From JBCBKZ01 sp039026975 (GTDB lineage: Bacteria > Bacteroidota > Bacteroidia > J057): a stretch of 5,223 nucleotides of DNA. Positions 1-5,223 of this stretch are shown piece by piece. The translations under genes were made by a program, and so were the position numbers. The notes below the pieces were generated by a model that was not told the DNA's origin, made no database searches, and saw nothing but the letters and a program-made list of their open reading frames with translations. The stretch is from assembly GCA_039026975.1 (NCBI GenBank), contig JBCCLI010000445.1, forward strand, positions 1 through 5,223. Direction: 5' to 3'. Numbering within the stretch: the first letter of the stretch is position 1; the number at the start of each line of letters is the position of its first letter.

Positions 1-396
1 CTCATTATCCGAATGAAAAAAGCTGATCAATCAGAAGGATTAGTTCCCACTCATGACAAACCAGAGGTAATAGAAAAGCTGGTCCAATACATCAATTCCT
101 ATTATCGGGAGAAGCATTCCCCCACAGATTATGCAGACTTACTGAATGTGCCTGCCGCTACTTTGGGAAGCCTGGTCAAAAAGTATTTCGACAAAACCTT
201 GACTACCCTCATCTCTGACAGAATTATGGTAGAAGCTAAACGGGAACTATACCTGACCTCAAAATCCGTAAAAGAAATATCCTTCCTTCTGGGCTATAAG
301 GACGAATACTACTTTAGTAGATTCTTTAAGCGACATGCAGGTATCTCGCCCAGCATTTACCGTAAGACAGTAGGTTTTGCGAAACTGGAACAGTAG
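1..396 (+). CDS. AraC-family transcriptional regulator, C-terminal part (5' end outside window)
   Basis: This is the DNA-binding end of an AraC/XylS-family regulator. The reading frame is open from the first base of the window. The first methionine (position 13) has no ribosome-binding sequence before it, and the preceding codons plus that ATG read LIIRM, which fits the last helix and linker after an N-terminal sensor domain, so I treat the gene as 5'-truncated by the window edge. Counting from the methionine at 13, the first helix-turn-helix covers about residues 38-60 and the second about 85-107. The family signature follows: VKEISFLLGY, then YYFSRFFKRHAGISPSIYRK at about 99-118. The short tail after the signature is normal. 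The ligand and target genes cannot be told because the sensor domain is not visible. A stand-alone 127-residue DNA-binding protein starting at 13 is possible but less likely. Confidence 0.9.
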   Translation, partial: LIIRMKKADQSEGLVPTHDKPEVIEKLVQYINSYYREKHSPTDYADLLNVPAATLGSLVKKYFDKTLTTLISDRIMVEAKRELYLTSKSVKEISFLLGYKDEYYFSRFFKRHAGISPSIYRKTVGFAKLEQ

Positions 397-559
397 AAGG
401 AAACCTAACTTGCAAGCCTCCTTGAAGCTAGTAGCCATGGAATAAAGAATTACTCTTTTTTTCTAATGCTAAAGAGTCCATAGCTGTGGAGAAGAAATCA
501 AACCTGTTATCGATAGAATGAAGCTTACTAAAGAGACCCCTTTTAAAAAATAGTAGAGA
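397..559. other. Intergenic region between araC-type gene and csaA-like gene, with repeated AAAGAG boxes
   Basis: No coding potential is seen in this 163-base gap. It contains ACTCTTT at 452-458 and its inverse AAAGAGT at 471-477 (7-base arms, 12-base loop). It also holds two near-identical direct copies, CTAAAGAGTCC at 469-479 and CTAAAGAGACC at 528-538, which differ at one base. They could be regulator sites or chance. I find no clear TAnnTTTG promoter element and no terminator with a T-tract after its stem for the upstream gene. Confidence 0.4.
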
Positions 560-904
560 ATGAGTCAGATTAAAGCCCAAATCGAGCCAGCAACTTTTTT
601 CCAGGCTGATATAAGGACAGGAACTATAGTTGCTGCCGAGCCAAATAAGAAAGCTCGAAAACCATCCTATGTGCTAAGAATTGATTTTGGAGATATAGGA
701 GAAAAAGTTTCCAGTGCCCAAATAACTGACCACTATGATTACGAAAACTTAGTAGGTAGGCAGGTAGTAGCTGTGGTTAACTTTCCCCCCCTGCGCGTAG
801 GGATTAAGTCCGAAGTATTAATCTTGGGAGCAGTAGAAGAGAATGGGAAGGTTGTATTGATTCAACCTGATAGGAAGGTAAAGAATGGATTAAAAATAGG
901 CTAA
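560..904 (+). CDS. csaA: CsaA-type tRNA-binding-fold protein (putative secretion chaperone)
   Basis: This is a complete 114-residue protein matching the CsaA family, a stand-alone OB-fold domain related to the C-terminal tRNA-binding domain of methionyl-tRNA synthetase. The family is about 110 residues long, so this copy is full length. Visible family blocks are DIRTGTI at 17-23, KPSYVLRIDFG at 34-44, SSAQITDHY at 51-59, GRQVVAVVNFPP at 66-77, SEVLILGA at 84-91 and the closing NG at 109-110. Family members are dimers; Bacillus CsaA has been described as a chaperone with export-related activity and as binding tRNA-like ligands, but the physiological role in Bacteroidota is unclear. The start is well fixed because in-frame TAG codons lie one and two codons before the one preceding the ATG. 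There is no strong Shine-Dalgarno sequence, only an A/T-rich leader. It appears to be a single-gene unit, with 163 bases before it and 344 after it. Confidence 0.93.
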   Translation: MSQIKAQIEPATFFQADIRTGTIVAAEPNKKARKPSYVLRIDFGDIGEKVSSAQITDHYDYENLVGRQVVAVVNFPPLRVGIKSEVLILGAVEENGKVVLIQPDRKVKNGLKIG

Positions 905-1248
905 TAGATAGTGGAGGAAAAGCTTGACTCCTTTCATCTACGCTGGCTGAGGCTTATCTGCCTACTCAATTAATAGATCTTATGGACCCCTGCAGCTGAC
1001 CTATATCTAACCAAGTAAAGCTTGTAGTACAAATCTTCCTATCTTTTCTTCCCCATCCTCCAGCGGTAGAAGGTCTAAACCGTTAACGTCCGAAACACTT
1101 ACCTACACCTACCATAAGCTTATTCTTCTGACGATGTTTATTAGCCAATGCTATAGGCACCAATCATGGGTAGCTACTCCTCAGAATTTCCTTGGATTCA
1201 TTACCTGAACCCTTACCTTTGATTATCTTGAATCCTAACGCTTGTAAC
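905..1248. other. Long intergenic region without a recognisable gene
   Basis: I see no coding sequence in these 344 bases; short open stretches on the + strand do not resemble any protein I know. Visible elements are small: the 8-mer AAAGCTTG occurs twice (919-926 and 1017-1024), and there are perfect palindromes CGTTAACG (1081-1088) and ATAAGCTTAT (1114-1123). At the right end lies the promoter annotated separately at 1192-1221. No hairpin followed by a T-tract was found after the csaA-like gene. Confidence 0.6.
1192..1221 (+). promoter_or_regulatory. Bacteroidota-type sigma-ABfr promoter for the 1249-2022 gene
   Basis: The sequence TTG at 1192-1194 is followed, after exactly 19 bases, by TACCTTTG at 1214-1221. 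This is a full match to the TAnnTTTG -7 element and the TTG core of the -33 element described for the primary sigma factor of Bacteroides and relatives. Transcription would begin a few bases after 1221, leaving a leader of about 20 bases before the ATG at 1249. It is the best promoter match I found between genes in this window. The match is by eye; function is inferred. Confidence 0.7.
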
Positions 1249-2022
1249 ATGTCGGAATACCAGTATTATGATTTTTATGCCATAGATAAGCCCCTGACTC
1301 AGGAACAAATTGCAGTTATCAGCACATTCTCAAGTAGAACACATCCCACTCCTAGGCGAGCTACCTTTGAATATAACTATGGAGATTTCTCATATAACCA
1401 AGAGGAAGTAGTCAGTACCTATTTTGATATGATGCTGTATGTAGCTAATTGGGGAAGTCGCCAATTACTCATGAAGTTTCCAATAGACTTAGTTCCATTT
1501 AAAACCTTACAGAAGTACCAGATTAATGCTAGTGATTTTGCTGCTCAAGAAATAAGAGTATTTAAAAAAGAGAAACATGTATTCATTAATCTGGAAATGA
1601 ACCTAGATGAGGGCGATTGGATTGAAGGAGAAGGCTTACTGGATGGCTTACTGCCCCTCAGAGAACAAATACTCCTTGGAGATCACAGAGTCTTATACCT
1701 AGCTTGGAAATATCTTGATGCCCAAAAACTCTCCTCAAAAGGAGCTGGAGGAGTACATATTTCCAAGACTCCTCCTATTCCACCCAATATGGGAAAAATA
1801 GATGCTAGCCTCCAAGAATTCATCTCCTTCTGGGAAATAGACGTAGACCTGGTAGATTCGGCTATTAAAGAAAGTCCTGTTGAAGAACCTATCCCTGAAG
1901 AAGTGCTTATATCTTTAATTAAAGAACTACCAAACGAGGAGAAAGACCGGATTCTTTCCATTCTCCTAAAGGATAGACAACGCGCTCAAATTGAGTTAAA
2001 AAATCATCTCAAAGCTTTGTAG
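1249..2022 (+). CDS. Conserved protein of unknown function (N-terminus MSEYQYYDFYAIDKPLT)
   Basis: This 257-residue soluble protein has no signal peptide or membrane segment. I recognise the N-terminal pattern SEYQYYDFYAIDKPLT, followed by a YGDF block at 44-47, YFDMMLYVANWGSRQL at 58-73 and WIEGEGLLDGLLPLR at 124-138, as typical of an uncharacterised family found in several phyla; I know no function for it. The C-terminal third is helical and charged (about 200-257, with an acidic EESP/EEPIPEE stretch before it). From memory, relatives usually continue well beyond this point with a long charged helical tail, which is absent here; the sequence after the stop shows no continuation. The ATG at 1249 is preferred over an upstream TTG at 1192 because the family pattern starts exactly there and the TTG is the -33 element of a promoter whose start site falls between the two. 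No Shine-Dalgarno sequence is visible. It is probably transcribed alone. Confidence 0.8.
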   Translation: MSEYQYYDFYAIDKPLTQEQIAVISTFSSRTHPTPRRATFEYNYGDFSYNQEEVVSTYFDMMLYVANWGSRQLLMKFPIDLVPFKTLQKYQINASDFAAQEIRVFKKEKHVFINLEMNLDEGDWIEGEGLLDGLLPLREQILLGDHRVLYLAWKYLDAQKLSSKGAGGVHISKTPPIPPNMGKIDASLQEFISFWEIDVDLVDSAIKESPVEEPIPEEVLISLIKELPNEEKDRILSILLKDRQRAQIELKNHLKAL

Positions 2023-2152
2023 GATGGAATGAAGTAGCCTATCTGATCAACTTTAGTTATGGTTCTTCCCATCTACCCTAACAACCAGCTCTCTTAAACC
2101 AAATAGGATTTTGAGCAGTTTTAGTAGTTTAAAATAGAAGGCTAAGCTCCTC

Positions 2153-3259
2153 ATGATAGACACCTCTCTGGATTCCTCTAATTTTTATTTTCTGATAGCC
2201 GTGATCCAGGGTATAATTCTGTCTCTCCTTATTTTTTTCAGACAGCCCCCTAAAAAACCACATCGCTTCCTGGGCGTCCTCATTTTTCTATTCTCCCTTT
2301 CTCTCTTACATCTGATATTGGAAGAGTCTATCCATGCCTTTAACGGGAAATTCCCTATCCCCATGGATTTTGGCTTAGCCTATGGCCCTTTGGCCTACCT
2401 ACATGTATGCTACATTAAGGACCCAAGAAGGCGCTTTACTAAGAAGGAGTTACTGCATTTTCTTCCTTCCTTACTGCTAGATGGCCTATTCTTCTCAGCC
2501 CTCTTTATCTACCTACGCTCACATATGGACTGGGCCTATGCGCATATCCCCCTGATACAAGGAGTTGGGCTTAGCATGATGTTTCTCACCATTCTGCAAA
2601 TGGGGGTATATTCTTGGTGGGTCTTTAAAGAATCTCAGGATGCCAAAGTATTACTAAGAGAGTTCAAGAAAGTCCAGCAATGGATTAAGTATATGATGCT
2701 CTCCTGGGGTACCTTCATCTGTTTTCTGATCATTGCTATACCCATAGCCCTGTATTTTGTTGAGCAGCTTGATGATCATTCAGCCTATCTCTATAAGCCC
2801 TTGGGCTCTCTGATAGGAATCTGTATTTATACCATAGGCTACCTTTACCTCCTTAAGTATGGTAAGATCATAGAGGCTTACATAGAAAGGGTCCAAAAAT
2901 TTAAACTGAATGAAGAGGAAATGGCAGCTAAAAAAGAAGAGCTTCTTCAGCTGCTCACCCATGATAAACCATACACAGACAACTCCCTCACCTTGGCAAG
3001 CTTGGCAGAACAGATAGGTTGGCCCATCAACCAGCTTTCTATCATCATCAATGAAAGCCTTCACACCAATTTTAACGATCTCATCAACAAACACAGGGTA
3101 GATGCCTTCAAACTAAAGGTACTAGAACCTGATAGCCAGAAATACTCCATTCTAGGACTAGCTAAAGAGGCTGGCTTCAGCTCTAAAGCCTCCTTCTACC
3201 GTGCCTTCAAAAGGGAAACCGGCCTCACGCCTACCGACTTTGTAAAAACCCAGAAGTGA
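2153..3259 (+). CDS. Membrane-spanning AraC-family transcriptional regulator
   Basis: This 368-residue protein joins a hydrophobic N-terminal half to a C-terminal AraC DNA-binding domain, an arrangement common in Bacteroidota. Likely membrane spans, judged by eye, are at about 11-29, 38-56, 72-88, 100-121, 132-157, 178-203 and 212-236. A charged, probably coiled-coil linker follows at about 237-268 and would lie in the cytoplasm. The first helix-turn-helix is at about 278-303 (LTLASLAEQIGWPINQLSII) and the second at about 331-355, ending in the family signature AGFSSKASFYRAFKRETGLTP at 340-360. In relatives the membrane half is presumed to sense an envelope or small-molecule signal while the anchored domain binds DNA. 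The start is secure: an in-frame TAG at 2135-2137 lies five codons before this first ATG. A weak AGAAGG (2136-2141) lies 11 bases before it. The secreted hydrolase gene 190 bases downstream is a plausible but unproven target. Confidence 0.92.
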   Translation: MIDTSLDSSNFYFLIAVIQGIILSLLIFFRQPPKKPHRFLGVLIFLFSLSLLHLILEESIHAFNGKFPIPMDFGLAYGPLAYLHVCYIKDPRRRFTKKELLHFLPSLLLDGLFFSALFIYLRSHMDWAYAHIPLIQGVGLSMMFLTILQMGVYSWWVFKESQDAKVLLREFKKVQQWIKYMMLSWGTFICFLIIAIPIALYFVEQLDDHSAYLYKPLGSLIGICIYTIGYLYLLKYGKIIEAYIERVQKFKLNEEEMAAKKEELLQLLTHDKPYTDNSLTLASLAEQIGWPINQLSIIINESLHTNFNDLINKHRVDAFKLKVLEPDSQKYSILGLAKEAGFSSKASFYRAFKRETGLTPTDFVKTQK

Positions 3260-3269
3260 TCTTATTCGG

Positions 3270-3377
3270 TGAGATTCCATGAAGCCCGTGTTAGCAAATC
3301 TCTTCGCAGCTTTGCGGCTTCGCGACTTCGCGTGAAACCAAGCCGAAATACCTTTTCTTACCCCTATAGGAATCTCA
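3270..3377. repeat. 9-base inverted repeat bracketing the GC-rich tandem element
   Basis: TGAGATTCC at 3270-3278 is the exact reverse complement of GGAATCTCA at 3369-3377. The pair encloses the 8-base tandem array at 3302-3337, giving a unit of 108 bases. The symmetry does not extend inward or outward, and I see no flanking target-site duplication. It may mark the ends of a small intergenic element or may be chance. Confidence 0.35.
3302..3337 (+). repeat. Tandem 8-base intergenic repeat (CTTYGCGN type, 'SRK-AK' element)
   Basis: Four consecutive 8-base units are visible: CTTCGCAG (3302-3309), CTTTGCGG (3310-3317), CTTCGCGA (3318-3325) and CTTCGCGT (3326-3333), followed by GAAA. This matches a pattern I know from intergenic regions of many unrelated bacteria (runs of CTTTGCGN ending in GTGAAA or GTGAGA), whose reverse strand is often mistranslated as small proteins containing 'SRK.AK.' motifs. 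The minus strand here indeed reads HAKSRSRKAAK. It is clearly more GC-rich than its surroundings. No function is established to my knowledge; a mobile or structure-forming intergenic element is the usual guess. Confidence 0.7.
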
Positions 3378-3404
3378 AATGGCCATCTGAGACTAGTAGA
3401 ACTT

Positions 3405-3433
3405 TTGTTTTTCTGCTTGATAGCCCACTTTTG
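3405..3433 (+). promoter_or_regulatory. Possible weak promoter for the hydrolase gene
   Basis: TTG at 3405-3407 (within TTTTG) and CACTTTTG at 3426-3433 are separated by 18 bases. The second element differs from TAnnTTTG only at its first base. If used, transcription would start about ten bases before the ATG at 3450, leaving almost no leader; the GAGGA at 3433-3437 would then not be in the message as a ribosome-binding site. The match is imperfect, so this is tentative. Confidence 0.3.
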
Positions 3434-3449
3434 AGGAAAAACAATAGCT

Positions 3450-4934
3450 ATGAAAATTAGATCATGTATATCACTGATTCTTGTAAGCACATTATGCGCA
3501 AGCTCTGGACTTCTTGCACAGCAAAGGCTAGTTGATGTAAAACAGAAAACTTATAAGACCACAGAAAAGCTCAAGATACAAGGGGAAGAGGGATACATGG
3601 TAGTTCCTGAGAATAGACAAAATCCTGATAGTCGCGAAATCAGAATCAAGTATGTCCATCTTCAGTCTACCTCACCTACTCCCGCGACTCCCATCATGTA
3701 TCTGGAAGGGGGAGGTGCTACCTGTACCTGGCAAGCAGAGAGCCCTAAGGACCTGACCGACTGGCTGGAGATTCTGGAAGTATCTGACCTGATCTTCGTG
3801 GACCAACGTGGAAATGAAGAAGATGAAGATCTCACCTATATCTGGGAGGGAGACTTTCCCACCAACTTCTTCCTTACTGAAGAAGCCGCTAACCAGCACT
3901 ATGAAGCCATGGTGGAGAAAGCACTTCCTGTCTTCCAGGAAAGAGGCGTAGATGTAAGAGGATACAACATAGAAGAGCATGCTCAAGACTTTAATGCCCT
4001 GGCAACAGCTTTAGGCTTGGATACCTACTCTATTTTCGGATACAGCTTTGGTACTACCATTGGAACCTACCTGATTAATCTATTTCCGGAGAGAATAGAA
4101 AGAGCTGTATTGGTGGGCGCAGATACACCTACTCAAGCCTTGAACTACCCCTCATATCTTGACAAACAAGTAGACATCATCAGTACGATGGTAGCCCAAG
4201 ATCCCAACATAAATACTAGCGTTCCGGATTTCAGTGAACTGGTTGAGCGTGTCATGGAAAAATTAGCCAAAGAACCTGCCATGGTAACCATTACTAATCC
4301 ACTCACACGAGAAGAAGTGGAGATTCCCGTAGGACCTTTTGGCTTGGCTCTCATCCTGAGGTTGGACATAGACGATGCGAAAGACATCCCCATCATGCCA
4401 AGGCTACTACATTCTATAGACAAGGGAGACTACTCTATGCTGACATGGTTTGTACAGAGACGATTCATTTTTGGACTAGGAATAGCAGGAAACGGAATCA
4501 ACCAATACTTAGCATCAGGAGCCAGTGAAGTACGCTGGGCCAGAATCCAGCAAGAAGCTGAGATGAGTCTATTCGGAAATGTAGTAAACTTCCCATTCTC
4601 TGCGGCAAAAGATCACTGGATAGAGAATAAAATGAGTATTGACCCTACCCTTCCCATTCAGTCAGATATCCCTACCCTATTTATCAGTGGAAGCCTGGAT
4701 GCAAGAACACCTCCAGCACAGGTGAATGAAACCATGAAAGGATTTAGCAAGGCCTATCATATAGAGATTGAAAATGCAGGACATGATCAAGTCTTATGGA
4801 ATCTCGAAACCTTTGATAATACCATTCCTGCCTTCCTGAAAGGAGAAACTATTAACAGTGATAAATCCTATTATTCTGATATAGACTTTCTGCCTGTGGA
4901 AGGAAAGGTAAAGGGACATCCCTCTTTGGAGTAA
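3450..4934 (+). CDS. Secreted alpha/beta hydrolase, S33 / TAP-like peptidase type
   Basis: This 494-residue protein resembles exported alpha/beta-fold hydrolases of the proline-iminopeptidase and tripeptidyl-aminopeptidase type (peptidase family S33). Residues 1-23 form a Sec signal peptide: MKIR, a hydrophobic core, then likely cleavage after LLA before QQ. The nucleophile elbow is GYSFG at 197-201, making Ser199 the catalytic serine. Asp417 in SGSLDARTPP and His445 in NAGHDQ complete a plausible triad, and the SGSLDARTPP region resembles the C-terminal TAP-like segment. A lid-like insertion lies between about 225 and 395. Two usual S33 blocks are altered: the oxyanion-loop HGGPG position reads LEGGGA (85-90) and DQRGxGxS reads DQRGNEED (118-125). 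The enzyme would act in the periplasm or outside the cell, probably on peptides or esters; the substrate is unknown. The start follows an in-frame stop at 3432-3434. GAGGA at 3433-3437 is 12 bases before the ATG, rather far for a ribosome-binding site. Confidence 0.88.
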   Translation: MKIRSCISLILVSTLCASSGLLAQQRLVDVKQKTYKTTEKLKIQGEEGYMVVPENRQNPDSREIRIKYVHLQSTSPTPATPIMYLEGGGATCTWQAESPKDLTDWLEILEVSDLIFVDQRGNEEDEDLTYIWEGDFPTNFFLTEEAANQHYEAMVEKALPVFQERGVDVRGYNIEEHAQDFNALATALGLDTYSIFGYSFGTTIGTYLINLFPERIERAVLVGADTPTQALNYPSYLDKQVDIISTMVAQDPNINTSVPDFSELVERVMEKLAKEPAMVTITNPLTREEVEIPVGPFGLALILRLDIDDAKDIPIMPRLLHSIDKGDYSMLTWFVQRRFIFGLGIAGNGINQYLASGASEVRWARIQQEAEMSLFGNVVNFPFSAAKDHWIENKMSIDPTLPIQSDIPTLFISGSLDARTPPAQVNETMKGFSKAYHIEIENAGHDQVLWNLETFDNTIPAFLKGETINSDKSYYSDIDFLPVEGKVKGHPSLE

Positions 4935-4966
4935 TTCCCTCAGTATCATAAAAATCCACATTCTAT

Positions 4967-4994
4967 CGGGAGCATGTTTCATGCTCCCGTTTTT
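4967..4994 (+). terminator. Rho-independent terminator after the hydrolase gene
   Basis: A perfect 10-base stem, CGGGAGCATG (4967-4976) pairing with CATGCTCCCG (4980-4989), encloses a TTT loop and is followed at once by five T residues (4990-4994). It lies 32 bases after the hydrolase stop codon, so it ends that transcript and separates it from whatever follows. On the minus strand the stem is not followed by a T-tract, so it should act in one direction only. Confidence 0.93.
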
Positions 4995-5075
4995 GTGTTA
5001 GGGTACCAGTAAGACAATGTTATAAGGCCCAATCCATCAAATGAATCAGGCATTCTGGAGAAGAATCAATATTTG

Positions 5076-5105
5076 ATTTTGAATTTTGAATACAAAATAC
5101 AAAAT
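5076..5105. repeat. AT-rich hairpin built from two tandem heptamers and their near-inverse
   Basis: ATTTTGA occurs twice in tandem (5076-5089) and is followed after two bases by ACAAAAT twice in tandem (5092-5105). The halves are reverse complements at 12 of 14 positions, giving a hairpin of two ATTTTG/CAAAAT stems separated by an A-A mismatch, with a four-base loop. It lies upstream of the possible gene at 5147. It is not followed by a T-tract, so a terminator role is unlikely; similar ATTTTGAATTTTGA runs occur in other intergenic regions. Confidence 0.5.
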
Positions 5106-5146
5106 TGAGATTCGATTCTCTTCTCGAACTATCAGAACTACCCAGT

Positions 5147-5223
5147 ATGCATACCTTGCCTTTTATCATTTCCATTCTATTCTCCCTCCAAACGCCTTTT
5201 GTAGAAAAAGATGGATTTGTAGA
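5147..5223 (+). CDS. Possible start of a new gene, exported protein (3' end outside window)
   Basis: From the ATG at 5147 the frame stays open for 25 codons to the window edge. The translation begins MHTLPFIISILFSLQTPF, a short hydrophobic run that could be a signal peptide or membrane anchor, though it lacks the usual positively charged start. It is the first ATG after an in-frame TGA at 5087-5089. No Shine-Dalgarno sequence or clear TAnnTTTG promoter precedes it. The position, downstream of a strong terminator and an AT-rich leader, suits the beginning of a new transcription unit. The product cannot be identified from this length. Confidence 0.4.
   Translation, partial: MHTLPFIISILFSLQTPFVEKDGFV

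Noticed and set aside
452..477. ACTCTTT/AAAGAGT hairpin as a terminator for the first AraC gene
   Set aside because: The stem is only 7 A/T-rich pairs with a 12-base loop, and no T-tract follows it on either strand.
560..904. The csaA-like gene as a broken piece of methionyl-tRNA synthetase
   Set aside because: It has its own start just after in-frame stops, is full length for CsaA, and carries CsaA-specific blocks such as SSAQIT and VVNFPP.
1683..1961. Minus-strand open frame inside the conserved unknown gene, with similar minus-strand frames inside the AraC and hydrolase genes
   Set aside because: The translations are low-complexity or patternless and lie entirely within genes supported by family motifs on the + strand.
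3269..3460. Plus-strand open frame of 63 codons in the intergenic gap
   Set aside because: It starts at a non-ATG codon, runs through the repeat array, resembles no protein, and overlaps the start of the hydrolase gene.
3158..3490. Minus-strand open frame of 110 codons across the end of the AraC gene and the intergenic gap
   Set aside because: Its only recognisable segment (HAKSRSRKAAK) is the reverse reading of the 8-base tandem array, a known source of false proteins, and it overlaps two well-supported + strand genes.
3486..3497. Cys16 of the hydrolase signal peptide as a lipoprotein cleavage site
   Set aside because: The preceding residues are S-T-L, with leucine at -1 where a lipobox needs a small residue; cleavage after LLA is more typical.
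1..5223. A new defence, mobile or biosynthetic multi-gene system
   Set aside because: The genes are mostly single units with unrelated functions, separate promoters or terminators and long gaps; nothing besides the regulator-hydrolase adjacency suggests cooperation.

Overview
The window looks like chromosome from a Bacteroidota bacterium, possibly of the Cytophagales or Saprospiria type. Three things support this: a multi-membrane-span AraC regulator of a kind abundant in that phylum, a near-perfect Bacteroidota-type promoter (TTG, 19 bases, TAnnTTTG), and start codons mostly without strong Shine-Dalgarno sequences. All recognisable genes lie on the + strand and are separated by fairly long, low-content intergenic stretches. 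I see no phage, insertion sequence, tRNA, rRNA or CRISPR array.

Layout. Positions 1-396 hold the 3' end of a soluble AraC-family regulator whose sensor domain lies off the left edge. Positions 560-904 hold a complete CsaA-type tRNA-binding-fold protein. A 344-base gap (905-1248) has no gene, but a well-formed promoter lies at its right end. That promoter drives an uncharacterised conserved protein (1249-2022) whose N-terminus is very distinctive. Positions 2153-3259 encode an AraC regulator with about seven membrane spans and a C-terminal DNA-binding domain. The next gap (3260-3449) carries a GC-rich array of four 8-base units of the widespread intergenic type whose reverse strand reads as 'SRK.AK.' when translated, bracketed by a 9-base inverted repeat. 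Positions 3450-4934 encode a secreted alpha/beta hydrolase of the S33/TAP-like peptidase type, closed by a strong intrinsic terminator at 4967-4994. After an AT-rich hairpin, a possible new gene starts at 5147 and runs off the right edge.

How the genes may work together. The only pairing with any functional logic is the membrane AraC regulator followed by the secreted hydrolase. A membrane-embedded sensor could respond to an envelope signal and control the exported enzyme, but this rests on adjacency alone, and a repeat element plus a possible separate promoter lie between them. The other genes appear to be independent units. I found no convincing new multi-gene system. The items most worth a second look are the short uncharacterised protein with its promoter-defined start, the 8-base repeat element, and the hydrolase with altered S33 motifs.
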